Shown: positions 22,354 to 31,523 of the stretch, in pieces | How the letters are laid out: each line of letters starts with the position of its first letter | Position numbering within the stretch: the first letter of the stretch is position 1 | DNA from: Dactylosporangium fulvum | Lineage (GTDB): Bacteria; Actinomycetota; Actinomycetes; Mycobacteriales; Micromonosporaceae | Direction: 5' to 3' | Length of the DNA: 64,000 nucleotides | NCBI RefSeq assembly: GCF_025137375.1 | Contig: NZ_CP073720.1 | Span: 9,634,501 to 9,698,500, forward strand | Notes under the pieces: model-generated | Seen by the model: only the letters and a program-made list of their open reading frames with translations | Told to the model about the DNA's origin: nothing | The model's database searches: none | Program-made: the position numbers and the translations under genes

Positions 22354-24197
22354 TCGTCGATCCGCTCGGTGCCGCGCTGCCGGGGATCCCCGTAGCGGTC
22401 GGGCTGGCCGGGCTGTTGCTGCGCGGCACCGCCCGCCGCACCGCGGCCGTGCTCGGCGTCGGTGGCGCCACGGCGGCGCTGGTCTGCGCGGTCGCGGTCG
22501 TCCTCGGCGGCGCACAGGGGGCGGACAAGGGCTACGAGGTCGCCAGGTTCGGGCGGCTGGCCGTGACGTTCGGCACCTGGCTCGACGGGCCGGCCGGGCT
22601 GGTGGCGGTCGCGGTCACCGTGGTCGCGCTGTGCGTGCAGGTCTACTCGGTGGCCTACCTGCACGACGACAACCGTTACGCGCCCTACGCCGCCCAGGTC
22701 AGCCTCTTCACCGGGGCGATGCTGCTGGTCGTCGTCTCCGGCGACCTGATCTCCCTGCTGATCGGCTGGGAGGTCATGGGCATCTGTTCCTACCTGCTCA
22801 TCGGCCACGACCGGCGCCTGCCGGAGGCGCCCCGGGCCGCGGTCAAGGCGTTCCTGGTCACCCGGGTCGGCGACATCGGGTTCCTGCTCGGGATCGTGCT
22901 GCTCGGACTCCGGGCGGGCAGCTTCCGCATCGCCGACGTGTTCGCCGCCGACCTGCCCGCCGGCACGGTCACCGCGGCCTGCGTGCTGCTGCTGGCCGGG
23001 GTGGCGGGCAAGAGCGCGCAGTTCCCGCTGCACACGTGGTTGCCCGACGCGATGGCCGGCCCCACGCCGATCTCCGCGCTGATCCACGCCGCGACGATGG
23101 TCGCCGCCGGGGTCTACGTCGTCGCCCGGCTCTTCCCGCTGTTCGAGCGCTCCACTGCCGCGCTCGTCGTGCTCGCGGTCATGGCCTCGATCACGATGCT
23201 GCTCGGTGCGCTCGCGGCGCTCGGGCAGGACGACATCAAGCGGGTCCTGGCCTGGTCCACCGTGAGCCAGTTGGGCTACATGACCGGCGCGCTCGCCGTC
23301 GGCGCGCCCGCGGCGGCCCTGTTCCACCTGCTCACCCACGCCGCGTTCAAGGCGCTGCTGTTCCTCGCCGCCGGGGCGGTGATCCACGCCGTGGGCACCA
23401 ACCTGATGGCGGCGATGGGCGGACTGCGGCAGCGGATGCCGGTCACCTTCTGGACGATGACCCTTGCCCTGGCGGCCCTGGCAGGCCTGCCGCCACTGGC
23501 CGGTTTCTGGAGCAAGGACTCGATCATCGAGGCGGCCTACCGGACGGCGACCGACACGGGCGACGGCCTCCTGCCCGTCCTGGCCGGTGGCCTCGTGCTG
23601 GTCTCGGCCTCCCTCACGGTCCTGGTCACCGCGGCCTACACGGCCCGGCTCTGGCGGCGCACCTTCCTGGGCGAGCCGCGCACCGCGGCGGCCGAAGCGG
23701 CGCACGAGCCGCCCTGGGCGATGCGCGGGCCGCTGCTGGTGCTCGCCGTGCCGACGGTGCTGCTCGGGTTCGCCGGGCTGTTGACCGGCTTCGGCGGGCG
23801 GCTCGGTGCCGGCGGGCCGGTCGCGCATCTGACCGTCACGGCGATGATCCCGCTGGTGCTGCTGGCCGTCGGTGCCTTCCTCGACTGGCGTCGCGACCCG
23901 GCCACGGCTCTGCCCGACACCGCGTTCACCAGACTGCTGGCCAACGCCTTCTACCTCGACGCGGTGCAGGACGCGCTGGTCACCCGCCCGGTCACCGCGC
24001 TCGCCCGGCTGATGCGCCGCGCCGACGAGCGGCTCGTCGACGGCGCCGTCGAGGGGGTCGGCGCCGCGACCGGTGGCGCCGGTGGCCTGCTCGCCCGCGT
24101 GCACGCGGCCGCCCTGCCCAGGGCCACGACCGCCGTGCTCGGCGGGGCCGTCGTCCTCGCCGCGGTCATCGCGCTGGTCCTGGGGGTGTCGTGGTGA
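22350..24197 (+). CDS. nuoL: NADH-quinone oxidoreductase subunit L (antiporter-like)
   Basis: The 615-residue protein is the distal antiporter-like proton pump of complex I. Conserved features include GWEVMGICSYLLIG with the key glutamate (about residue 140), KSAQFPLHTWLPDAMAGPTP (about 220) with its lysine, and LAWSTVSQLGYM (about 305). The C-terminus carries the lateral helix region. The GTG start overlaps the nuoK stop by four bases. Length is typical. Confidence 0.96.
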   Translation: MIVDPLGAALPGIPVAVGLAGLLLRGTARRTAAVLGVGGATAALVCAVAVVLGGAQGADKGYEVARFGRLAVTFGTWLDGPAGLVAVAVTVVALCVQVYSVAYLHDDNRYAPYAAQVSLFTGAMLLVVVSGDLISLLIGWEVMGICSYLLIGHDRRLPEAPRAAVKAFLVTRVGDIGFLLGIVLLGLRAGSFRIADVFAADLPAGTVTAACVLLLAGVAGKSAQFPLHTWLPDAMAGPTPISALIHAATMVAAGVYVVARLFPLFERSTAALVVLAVMASITMLLGALAALGQDDIKRVLAWSTVSQLGYMTGALAVGAPAAALFHLLTHAAFKALLFLAAGAVIHAVGTNLMAAMGGLRQRMPVTFWTMTLALAALAGLPPLAGFWSKDSIIEAAYRTATDTGDGLLPVLAGGLVLVSASLTVLVTAAYTARLWRRTFLGEPRTAAAEAAHEPPWAMRGPLLVLAVPTVLLGFAGLLTGFGGRLGAGGPVAHLTVTAMIPLVLLAVGAFLDWRRDPATALPDTAFTRLLANAFYLDAVQDALVTRPVTALARLMRRADERLVDGAVEGVGAATGGAGGLLARVHAAALPRATTAVLGGAVVLAAVIALVLGVSW

Positions 24198-25708
24198 CGA
24201 CCGGACAGACGCTGCTGCTGGCCGCGCTGCTGCTGCCCGCCATCGGGGCGCTGCTGGCCGCCGGGCTCCCGGAGCGGCTCGACCGGGCCGGGCGGATCGC
24301 CGGCACCGCGTTCGCCGCCGCCACCTTCGGCGTGGTGCTCGCGATGCTGGCGCCGGTCCGGAACCCGGGCACCGGGGCGCGGATCAATCCCTGGTCGGAG
24401 ATCGACGTGCCGTGGGCACCCACGCTCAGCCTGCGCTTTCACCTCGGCGTCGACGGCATCTCCTACCCCCTGGTCCTCCTGACCTCGCTCCTCACGCTGC
24501 TCTGCTGCGCGTACTGCCTCTGGAAGGTCCCCGAGCCGGGCCGCGGCCGGCTGCTCGTGGCGCTGCTGCTGGTGCTCGAGATCGGCATCGTCGGAGTGTT
24601 CCTCGCCCTCGACCTGGTGCTGTTCTTCGTGTTCTTCGAGGTCGTCCTCCTGCCGATGTATGCGGTGATCGCCGTCTGGGGCGGCGCCGACCGCCGGCGG
24701 GCCGCCCGCAAGTTCGTCCTCTACACGCTCTTCGGCTCGGTGCTGCTGCTCGTCGGCGTGTTCGTGGTCGTCTCCTCGGCGGGCACCGGTGACCTCGTCG
24801 CCCTGAGCGACCCGGCCACCCGCCCGATGACCAGCGGCCTGCAGTTGCTCGCGTTCGTGCTGCTGGCGGCGGCGTTCGCGGTGAAGAGCCCGCTGTGGCC
24901 GCTGCACACCTGGCTGCCGGCGGCACACACCGAGGCGCCGACGGTCGGCTCGGTCGTCCTGGCCGGAGTCCTGCTGAAGATGGGCACCTACGGGCTGCTG
25001 CGGGTCGCCGTCGGTGTCGCGCCCGACGGCGCCGAGCGCAGCGCCCCGGTCCTGGGCGTCCTGGCCACCGCCGCGATCATCGTCGGCGGACTGGTCTGCC
25101 TGGCCCAGACCGAGCTCAAGCGGCTCATCGCGTACTCGTCGGTCGGTCACATGGGGTTCGTGCTGCTCGGCATCGCGACCCTCACCGCGACCGGCCTGCA
25201 GGCCGCCCTGATCGGCAACATCGCCCACGGAATCGTGACCGGCCTGCTGTTCTTCATCGCCGGCGGCATCAAGGACCGCACGCACACCGGCGACCTTGAC
25301 CGGCTCGGCGGTCTGCGGGAGACGGCACCGGCCCTGAGCGGGGTGCTCGCCTACGCGGCCATCGCCTCGCTGGGCCTGCCCGGCCTGGCCGGGTTCTGGG
25401 GCGAGGCGTTCGCGGTGGTGGCCGCGTTCGAGCGCGGTGGGCCGCTGTGGACCACACTCGGGGTGCTCGCGGCGGTCGGCGCGGCCCTGGCCGCCGCCTA
25501 CTTCCTGCGGCTGCTGCGCCGGGTGACCCACGGTCCCGCCGCACCGGCGGTCGCTGGTCTCGGTCCGGCCGCCCGTCTCGGCCCGGGTGAGTTGGTGGCC
25601 TGGTCGCCGCTGGTGGCGCTCACGCTGGTGCTCGGCGTGCTGCCGCCGATCGTCCTGTCGTACTCCGCCGACCCGGTGGCGGCGCTCGCGGAGGTGTTCG
25701 GCCGATGA
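24194..25708 (+). CDS. nuoM: NADH-quinone oxidoreductase subunit M (antiporter-like)
   Basis: The 504-residue antiporter-like subunit has FHLGVDGISYPLVLLTSLLT (about residue 78), the channel glutamate in FFEVVLLPMYAVI (about 148), KSPLWPLHTWLPAAHTEAPT (about 232) and KRLIAYSSVGHMGFV (about 312). The GTG at 24194 overlaps the nuoL stop by four bases (GTGA); another GTG at 24191 is possible. About fourteen membrane helices are expected. Confidence 0.96.
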   Translation: MTTGQTLLLAALLLPAIGALLAAGLPERLDRAGRIAGTAFAAATFGVVLAMLAPVRNPGTGARINPWSEIDVPWAPTLSLRFHLGVDGISYPLVLLTSLLTLLCCAYCLWKVPEPGRGRLLVALLLVLEIGIVGVFLALDLVLFFVFFEVVLLPMYAVIAVWGGADRRRAARKFVLYTLFGSVLLLVGVFVVVSSAGTGDLVALSDPATRPMTSGLQLLAFVLLAAAFAVKSPLWPLHTWLPAAHTEAPTVGSVVLAGVLLKMGTYGLLRVAVGVAPDGAERSAPVLGVLATAAIIVGGLVCLAQTELKRLIAYSSVGHMGFVLLGIATLTATGLQAALIGNIAHGIVTGLLFFIAGGIKDRTHTGDLDRLGGLRETAPALSGVLAYAAIASLGLPGLAGFWGEAFAVVAAFERGGPLWTTLGVLAAVGAALAAAYFLRLLRRVTHGPAAPAVAGLGPAARLGPGELVAWSPLVALTLVLGVLPPIVLSYSADPVAALAEVFGR

Positions 25709-27186
25709 CGATCGACCAGGTGGCGCTGCTGCCCACCTACCTGGCCGCCGGCACGGCGGTGCTCGCGTTGATCGTCGACCTGGTGGTCCCGGGACGGCGC
25801 GGCGCCGTCGCCGGTGCGACAGCCCTCGGCATGGCGGGCACCATCGCCGCCGCGGTTGTCGTCGGCATCGGGTTCAGCAGCGACACCTCCCCGGGGCACC
25901 GCGACGCGTTCTGCGTCGGCCCCGATCAGTGCTCGCTCGTGTTCGACCCGGCCGCGGCGATCGTGACCGGGCTGTTCGCCGCGCTCGCCCTCGGCGCCCT
26001 CGCGCTGTCGGTGCCCCTCCTGCGCACGGGTGAGGTGCCGGCCGGGGAGTACTGCTTCCTGCTCGCGTGCTCGCTCACCGGCGCCGTGGTCCTGGGCGGT
26101 GCCCGCGACCTGATCACGCTGATCGTCGCGCTCGAGACGCTGACGCTGCCGCTGTACCTCCTCGTCGGCCTCCGCCGCGGGTCGCGGACCGGCAGTTCGG
26201 CCGCGGTGACGTTTTTCGTGGTGAGCGTGGTGTCGACCGCGGTGGCGCTGCTCGGCGCCGCGCTCGTGTTCACCGCCACCGGTGGCGTCCACTTCGGCGA
26301 CATCGCCCGCGGCCAGGTGACACCCGCCGCCGAGCCGCTGCTCAAGGTCGGTGTCGTGCTGCTGCTGACCGGTCTCGGGTTCAAGGTGGCGGCCGTGCCG
26401 GCACACGCGTGGGCGCCGGCGACCTACGACGGGGCGCCGCTGCCGGTCGCCGCCTACCTGTCGACCGCCTCGAAGCTCGGCGGCGTGGTCGCCCTGCTGC
26501 TCGTCGGCGTGTCCGCGGCCCGCCCGGTGCTCGCCACCGCCGGTCTCACCCTCGCCGTGCTGGCCGTGCTGAGCATGACGGTCGGCAACCTTGTCGCGCT
26601 ACGCCAGCGGCGTATGGTGCGGCTGCTCGCCTGGTCGTCGGTCGCCCAGGCCGGATACCTGCTCGCCCCGCTCGGCGCGCTGCTCGCCGCCGGTGGGCGC
26701 TCCGGTGAGGCGGTCGCGCTGCTCGTGGCGGCCACCATCGCGTACACCTTCTTCTACGTCGTGCTGGAGTTCTCCGCCTTCGGCGCGCTGGTCGCCGTCC
26801 GCGGCGCGGACGACGGCGGGGAGTTCGCCGACTACCGCGGGCTGGCCCGCCGTTCGCCCTGGATCGCCGCGGTCCTCGTGATCGCGCTCACCGGGCTCGC
26901 CGGCCTGCCGCCGGGGCTCGCGGGACTGTTCGCGAAGGTGGCGGTCGTGCGCGCGCTGCTCGGCGGCGACGCCGTCTGGCTGGCGATCGTCGTCGCGCTC
27001 AACGCGGTCGTCGGTCTCGCCTACTACGTCCGCGTGACAGCGACCCTGTTCGCGCCGTCCCCCGAGATGGTGAAAAGCCGGGTGACCTGGCCGGTCGCCG
27101 CCGCTGTCGGCCTCGCCGCCGTGGTCGCGGTGCTGCTCGGCTTCGCACCGGAAGCGGTGCTCCGGGCCGCCGAGACTTTCAGCTAG
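25705..27186 (+). CDS. nuoN: NADH-quinone oxidoreductase subunit N (antiporter-like)
   Basis: The 493-residue third antiporter-like subunit has the expected helix-rich profile, the glutamate in [16 protein letters not shown] (about residue 143), the lysine-containing [21 protein letters not shown] block (about 230) and [16 protein letters not shown] (about 313). Its ATG overlaps the nuoM stop (ATGA). It ends this nuo block; no terminator is obvious in the 52 bp before htpX. Confidence 0.96.
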   Translation: MTIDQVALLPTYLAAGTAVLALIVDLVVPGRRGAVAGATALGMAGTIAAAVVVGIGFSSDTSPGHRDAFCVGPDQCSLVFDPAAAIVTGLFAALALGALALSVPLLRTGEVPAGEYCFLLACSLTGAVVLGGARDLITLIVALETLTLPLYLLVGLRRGSRTGSSAAVTFFVVSVVSTAVALLGAALVFTATGGVHFGDIARGQVTPAAEPLLKVGVVLLLTGLGFKVAAVPAHAWAPATYDGAPLPVAAYLSTASKLGGVVALLLVGVSAARPVLATAGLTLAVLAVLSMTVGNLVALRQRRMVRLLAWSSVAQAGYLLAPLGALLAAGGRSGEAVALLVAATIAYTFFYVVLEFSAFGALVAVRGADDGGEFADYRGLARRSPWIAAVLVIALTGLAGLPPGLAGLFAKVAVVRALLGGDAVWLAIVVALNAVVGLAYYVRVTATLFAPSPEMVKSRVTWPVAAAVGLAAVVAVLLGFAPEAVLRAAETFS

Positions 27187-27238
27187 CTCACAGCTAGCAC
27201 CGGGAAGATACACGGTCGGTCGCGCTGTTATTGGAGAC

Positions 27239-28108
27239 ATGCAGCACAGGCATTTCAACGGTCTGAAGACAGCGGCCCTGCTGGGCCTGCTGACCTCACT
27301 GATCCTGCTTGTCGGCTACTGGCTCGGCGGTAGCACCGGTCTGGTCATCGCCGTGTTCCTGTCGCTGGCAATGAACGCGTTCAGCTACTTCTACTCCGAC
27401 AAGATCGCCCTGCGCGCCATGAACGCGCAGCCGGTCTCCGAGGCGCAAGCTCCCGAGCTGTACGCCATGGTCCGCGAACTGGCCAACCAGGCGGGGCAGC
27501 CCATGCCCCGGCTCTACATCAGCCCCACCATGCAGCCCAACGCGTTCGCCACCGGGCGCAACCCGAAAAACGCGGCGGTCGCCGTCACCCAGGGCATCCT
27601 CCAGATGCTGACCCCCCGTGAGCTGCGCGGTGTCATCGGCCACGAACTGTCGCACGTCTACAACCGCGACATCCTCATCTCCAGCGTGGCCGGCGCGCTC
27701 GGCGGCATGATCACGATGCTGGCCCAGCTGGCGATCTTCCTGCCGCTCGGCAACTCGGACGACGAGGACGGCCCCGGCCTGGTCGGCATGCTCCTCATGC
27801 TGATCCTCGGCCCGCTCGCCGCGATGGTGATCCAGATGGCGATCAGCCGGAACCGGGAGTTCCAGGCGGACGAGTCCGGCGCTCGCCTCACCTCCGACCC
27901 GCTTGCCCTGGCCAGCGCCTTGCGGAAGATCCACCGGGGCACCCAGGCCATGCCGCTGCCGGCCGACGGCCAGCTGGCGAGCCAGGCTCACCTCATGATC
28001 GACAACCCCCTCAAGGGCGGCGGCCTCGCCTCCCTGTTCTCCACGCACCCGCCGATGGAGCAGCGCGTCGCCCGTCTCGAGCAGATGGCCGGCGTCACGT
28101 ACCGCTAA
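27239..28108 (+). CDS. htpX: Membrane zinc metalloprotease HtpX
   Basis: The 289-residue M48-family protease degrades misfolded membrane proteins. Two N-terminal membrane helices (about residues 10-50) precede the catalytic domain. The zinc motif HELSH lies at about residues 134-138, two more helices follow (about 150-205), and the third zinc ligand Glu is in [13 protein letters not shown]. The C-terminal [13 protein letters not shown] is typical. It is followed by a strong terminator. Confidence 0.97.
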   Translation: MQHRHFNGLKTAALLGLLTSLILLVGYWLGGSTGLVIAVFLSLAMNAFSYFYSDKIALRAMNAQPVSEAQAPELYAMVRELANQAGQPMPRLYISPTMQPNAFATGRNPKNAAVAVTQGILQMLTPRELRGVIGHELSHVYNRDILISSVAGALGGMITMLAQLAIFLPLGNSDDEDGPGLVGMLLMLILGPLAAMVIQMAISRNREFQADESGARLTSDPLALASALRKIHRGTQAMPLPADGQLASQAHLMIDNPLKGGGLASLFSTHPPMEQRVARLEQMAGVTYR

Positions 28109-28120
28109 CTCCCTCGAACC

Positions 28121-28157
28121 CTGAAGGGCCTGCCGTTAGTATCGGCAGGCCCTTCAG
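28121..28157 (+). terminator. htpX terminator
   Basis: A perfect 15-bp stem (CTGAAGGGCCTGCCG and its complement) with a 7-nt loop begins 12 bp after the htpX stop codon. Confidence 0.9.
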
Positions 28158-28183
28158 TCCTTACCGGTCGAAACGAGGTCGCG

Positions 28184-29416
28184 GTGCTCGGGCAGTACGC
28201 CTCCGTCTGGCGGCTCCCCGGAGCGCCTGTTCTGCTCGTGGTCGGCGTCCTGGCGCGACTCGGCATCGGGATGGTGTCCCTGTCGCTGTTGCTCCTGTTG
28301 CAGCAGACGACCGGGCGGTATGCCGAAGCGGCGCTCGCCTGCTCGGTCTACGCCATCGCCACCGCCGTGGCCAGCCCGGTCGTCGGCCGGCTCGCCGACC
28401 GTGTCGGCCCGGCCCCGGTGCTCGTCGCGACCGGCCTCGCCCACCCGCTCACACTGACCCTGCTGATCGTCGCCGGCCAGCACGCGCTGCCACTGCCCGT
28501 GATCCTCGCCACCGCGATCCTGGCCGGCATGACGTTCCCGCCGCTGACGGCCGCCATCCGCGGCACCTGGAACGCGATGACCGCCGGCGCGCCACAGACC
28601 CGCATGACCGCGCTGGCGGCCGAGACGGCGCTCTTCGAGATCGTCTTTGTCGCCGGCCCCATGCTGGTCGCGGTCTGCGTGGCGCTGTGGCAGCCGGCCG
28701 TCGCCCTGGCCACCGCGGCCGTGATCACACTGGTCGGCACCCTGATCGTCGCCCGTGGCCGGGCCATGCGCTCATGGCGCCGCCACCTCGACCACGCGCC
28801 CGCCCGGGGCCTCGGCCCGCTGCGCGTGCCCGGATTCGCCGCACTGCTGGTCACGGCCTTCGGGCTGGGTTTTGCATTCGGCGGTACGGGTGTGGCCGTG
28901 CCCGCCTACGCGACCGCCTACGTCGACAACGGCCCGGACAGCGTCGGCGGCTTCCTGCTCGGCGTCTGGGGCATCGGCAGCGCGGCCAGCGGCATCTGGT
29001 TCGGCACCCGCCCACGCGTCGGCGCGCGGCTCGGCTGGCTCCTCACCGGTGTCGCGGTCAGCCTCGTCGTCCTGGCCGCCATGCCCAACGCCATAGCGCT
29101 CGGCGCCGCCCTCGTCATCGGCGGCGCCACGATCGCACCGGCGCTGACCGTGCAAAACTCGCTCGTCGGCGCGATCATGCCCCGGTCGATGCTGAACGAG
29201 GCGTACACCTGGCTCGTGACCGTCTCGGTCGCCGCCAGCGCCGCCGGGGTCGCCGTGACGGGTGTGGTCGTCGACCGTCCGGGAGGCGTCATCTGGGCGT
29301 TTCTCATGGCCGGCGGGGCTGTGACGATCGGCGCGGTGGTGGCGCTGCTACCCGGCGGGCCGCTCTCCCGTGTGTCGTTCACCCGGAACGGCGAAGAGGT
29401 CGACGTGCCCGTGTAG
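28184..29416 (+). CDS. MFS transporter
   Basis: The 410-residue protein has about twelve predicted membrane helices and the MFS loop 2-3 pattern GRLADRVGPAPVL (about residues 66-78). A GTG start with a GAGG Shine-Dalgarno is used. It resembles actinobacterial drug-efflux-type MFS proteins, but nothing fixes the substrate. It stands alone between the htpX terminator and the convergent yajQ gene. Confidence 0.85.
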   Translation: MLGQYASVWRLPGAPVLLVVGVLARLGIGMVSLSLLLLLQQTTGRYAEAALACSVYAIATAVASPVVGRLADRVGPAPVLVATGLAHPLTLTLLIVAGQHALPLPVILATAILAGMTFPPLTAAIRGTWNAMTAGAPQTRMTALAAETALFEIVFVAGPMLVAVCVALWQPAVALATAAVITLVGTLIVARGRAMRSWRRHLDHAPARGLGPLRVPGFAALLVTAFGLGFAFGGTGVAVPAYATAYVDNGPDSVGGFLLGVWGIGSAASGIWFGTRPRVGARLGWLLTGVAVSLVVLAAMPNAIALGAALVIGGATIAPALTVQNSLVGAIMPRSMLNEAYTWLVTVSVAASAAGVAVTGVVVDRPGGVIWAFLMAGGAVTIGAVVALLPGGPLSRVSFTRNGEEVDVPV

Positions 29417-29597
29417 GGTCCCGCCACATGGTTTTACCGATCCACAGCGTGCTGGCGGACCCGGAGCGTTCCGAGCAGCCCGACGTCGAGGTTCGGCACA
29501 CGGACAGCTTCCTGCTCGTCCGGGGCTTGGGCCCGTGCCGACGAGCCGCCGTCCCACCCGCACAACGTCCGCGAGCGGGACGACGTCCACGCCAGGT

Positions 29598-30092
29598 CTA
29601 GCGGTAGTTCGTGAACTGCAGCGCGATGCCGAAGTCCTTCTGCTTGAGCAGCGTGATGACCGCCTGCAGGTCGTCCTTCTTCTTGCCGGTGACCCGCAGT
29701 TGGTCGCCCTGGATCTGCGCCTGAACACCCTTGGGGCCCTCGTCGCGGATCTTCTTCGAGATCGCCTTCGCCTTGTCGGACTCGATGCCCTGGATGATCT
29801 TGGCGTCGATCTTGAAGGTCTTGCCCGAGGCCCGCGGCTCGCCGGCGTCCAGCGACTTGAGCGAGATGTTCCGCTTGACCAGCTTCTCCTTGAACACCTC
29901 GAGCGCTGCGACCACCCGCTCCTCGGTCTCCGCCTGGAGCGCGACGGCCTCCTCGCCGGACCACTTGATCTCAGCCCCGGTCCCGCGGAAGTCGAACCGC
30001 TGGGAGAGCTCCTTCTCGGCCTGGTTGAGCGCGTTGTCGACCTCCTGCCGGTCGACCTTGCTGACGATGTCGAACGAGGGTGCCGAAGCCAT
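29598..30092 (-). CDS. YajQ-family nucleotide-binding protein
   Basis: The 164-residue protein matches the YajQ (DUF520) family from its N-terminus ([20 protein letters not shown]) to its C-terminal [12 protein letters not shown]. The fold is two RNA-recognition-like subdomains; some members bind cyclic di-GMP and some bind tRNA or GTP, so the ligand here is open. Its presence beside a GGDEF-EAL gene 10 kb away is suggestive only. It is divergent from tRNA-Tyr, with 100 bp between. Confidence 0.95.
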   Translation of the reverse strand: MASAPSFDIVSKVDRQEVDNALNQAEKELSQRFDFRGTGAEIKWSGEEAVALQAETEERVVAALEVFKEKLVKRNISLKSLDAGEPRASGKTFKIDAKIIQGIESDKAKAISKKIRDEGPKGVQAQIQGDQLRVTGKKKDDLQAVITLLKQKDFGIALQFTNYR

Positions 30093-30151
30093 GGCAGATG
30101 CTCCCTGTAGCTACTTACGAAGAACGTTCCGGGCGTGCCGAGGGTACCCGT

Positions 30152-30182
30152 TTGCGTTGCCCCCGGGGCGTACCGCTATTCT
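30152..30182 (+). promoter_or_regulatory. Possible tRNA-Tyr promoter
   Basis: TTGCGT (30152-30157) and TATTCT (30177-30182) are 19 bp apart, a long spacer, and the -10 ends 11 bp before the tRNA. The -10 is the stronger part of the call. Confidence 0.4.
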
Positions 30183-30193
30183 TGCTTGCGCCA

Positions 30194-30274
30194 GGCGGGT
30201 TGCCCGAGCGGCCAATGGGAGCGGACTGTAAATCCGTCGCGAAAGCTACAGAGGTTCGAATCCTCTACCCGCCA
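30194..30274 (+). tRNA. trnY: tRNA-Tyr (anticodon GTA)
   Basis: The 81-nt class II tRNA has acceptor GGCGGGT with ACCCGCC, anticodon GTA at 30228-30230, a long variable arm (CCGTCGCGAAAGCTACAG region) and T-arm GAGGTTCGAATCCTC. Its 3' half is repeated at 32514-32566, so it served as the integration site of a mobile element. It is followed by a GNRA-looped terminator. Confidence 0.97.
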
Positions 30275-30275
30275 C
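30223..30275 (+). repeat. Attachment-site copy within tRNA-Tyr (att, left)
   Basis: These 53 bp recur at 32514-32566 with two mismatches, both next to the anticodon. The last 43 bp (30233-30275) are identical. Overlap with the 3' part of a functional tRNA is the standard arrangement for integrase attachment sites. Confidence 0.85.
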
Positions 30276-30286
30276 AGGCAGGCAAA

Positions 30287-30322
30287 AGAGCCCCCTACCA
30301 GGGAAACCTGGTAGGGGGCTCT
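30287..30322 (+). terminator. tRNA-Tyr terminator
   Basis: A perfect 16-bp stem (AGAGCCCCCTACCAGG and its complement) with a GAAA tetraloop starts 13 bp after the tRNA. Confidence 0.9.
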
Positions 30323-30405
30323 GCTGTTGGAGTCCAGCCATGTGCAGCCATCGCCAGCCGTTTACGGGTGTCCATGGACCATATGCGGACCAGTTTTGCG
30401 CAAGA

Positions 30406-30950
30406 TCAGGCGGCGTCATCCCTGGTCATGGCCTGTTCGATGCGCCGCCGCACGGACTCGCCCTGACCCACGATGCACTTGGCGTGGACCCGCAGCAACA
30501 CGGCAACGCTGTGCCCGGCCTACTCGGCGACCTGGGTCGCCGGAATGCCCGCGTTCAGCCACGTCGACACGGCCGCGTGCCGCAGGTCATACCGAAGTGG
30601 CCGAGGTGACACCGCAGGATCTCGACCAACTCGGGGCGCGCCGGTACCGGCCGTGTGTCGTCGGCCGTCCGGTGCTTGAGCCCGCGCCGGTCGACCGACT
30701 CGGCCGTCTTCGGCGTCTTCCACTTGACGCGAGTCAGCGGGTTTTCTGGGAGGAACGCCAGTTCAACCGCGTACTCCAGTGCGTTGTGCAGGATGGCCCG
30801 CTGCCGCGCGATGGTCTTCGCGGCAGCCAGGCGGCCGTCGAGCCGCACCGCGAGCGCGTCGAGCGCCTGCCGGATCAGCACCCGGGCCGGCGCTGGACGT
30901 GGTGAAGCAACTTGGCCCGGAATGCGTCGGCAAGCGCATGGCTCGCAAAC
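30406..30950 (-). pseudogene. Broken tyrosine-type integrase
   Basis: Three fragments of one recombinase can be read. The core-binding region (AKTIARQRAILHNALEYAVE, about 30730-30820) and ELVEILRCHLGHFG lie in one frame. YDLRHAAVSTWLNAGIPATQ lies in another frame, after a deletion that removes about 60-90 residues including the first catalytic Arg. In the third fragment the conserved AEWAGHS is interrupted by a TAG at 30520-30522, and the C-terminus then reads VHAKCIVGQ up to the TGA at 30406, with His where the catalytic Tyr is expected. It faces the tRNA-Tyr attachment site. It is certainly non-functional. The N-terminal DNA-binding part is not recognisable. Confidence 0.9.
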
Positions 30951-31091
30951 GACCTGTGATGTTCCTGCCCGCCTACCGTCTTCACGGGGTGTCACACCTG
31001 TCACGCACATCACGGTAGGCGCTTTGAGCAGCGGAAATGGCCGTGACACCTTGATCACAGGTGTCACGGCGGTTTGCGTTTCAGCCATACA

Positions 31092-31523
31092 TTAGTACGG
31101 GTGTGCGATAGCCTGTCGGGTGGACGGTCCGCGCCGTGCACTGGGTGAAGGGACGGCTGTTGTCGCTGCTGGTCGTTCGTTCGTTTCAACGCGGGCGATG
31201 AGCTGCTTGAGTCGCGCGATCTCCTCGGCGAGCGCGGCGTTTCCCGCCGGGGTAAGGGTGATCCAGGTCCGGCCGCGCCGCCCGGCGTAGCCCTTTTCGA
31301 CCTCGACCAGGCCGGCCGTCTCCAGCACGCCCAGGTGCTGGGAGAGGTTGCCGGCGGTCAGCTCCAACTGGGTGCGCAGGTAGCCGAACTCCACCCGGCG
31401 GGACTCGTGCGTGATGGTGAGGATGCCGAGCCGGACCCGCTGGTGCACCACGTCATCGAGGCCGGTGACCGGATGCGGGGATTCGGCCTCGTCCGGCGCC
31501 GGGGTATCGGCGGGGCCGGTCAC
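31092..31523 (-). CDS. Winged-helix transcriptional regulator
   Basis: The 143-residue protein has a winged-helix domain (about residues 22-105) of the MarR/ArsR-like type: RVRLGILTITHESRRVEFGY, then LELTAGNLSQHLGVLETAGL as the helix-turn-helix, then a wing GYAGRRGRTWITLTPAG. A polar tail follows. Its GTG start overlaps the stop of the membrane protein gene (GTGA), so the two are translated together. Such pairs usually act as a regulator plus membrane effector or sensor. It lies inside the tRNA-Tyr element. The stop is close to the integrase remnant. Confidence 0.85.
   Translation of the reverse strand: MTGPADTPAPDEAESPHPVTGLDDVVHQRVRLGILTITHESRRVEFGYLRTQLELTAGNLSQHLGVLETAGLVEVEKGYAGRRGRTWITLTPAGNAALAEEIARLKQLIARVETNERPAATTAVPSPSARRGPSTRQAIAHPY

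Noticed and set aside
22631-25531. Long open frames in other frames or antisense across nuoL-nuoN
   Set aside because: They lie over the clearly conserved nuo genes in other frames or on the opposite strand and give Arg/Ala/Gly-rich translations. The 1025-codon frame from 22631 is real only from 24194 on (nuoM).
29428-29601. 57-residue open frame between the MFS gene and yajQ
   Set aside because: It has an ATG and no in-frame stop, but no Shine-Dalgarno, an Arg/Pro-rich C-terminus, and it overlaps the convergent yajQ stop. It may be a remnant, but support is too weak.
30520-31088. Two independent small CDSs in the integrase remnant
   Set aside because: Their translations align end to end with one tyrosine recombinase, so they are fragments of a pseudogene, not separate genes.
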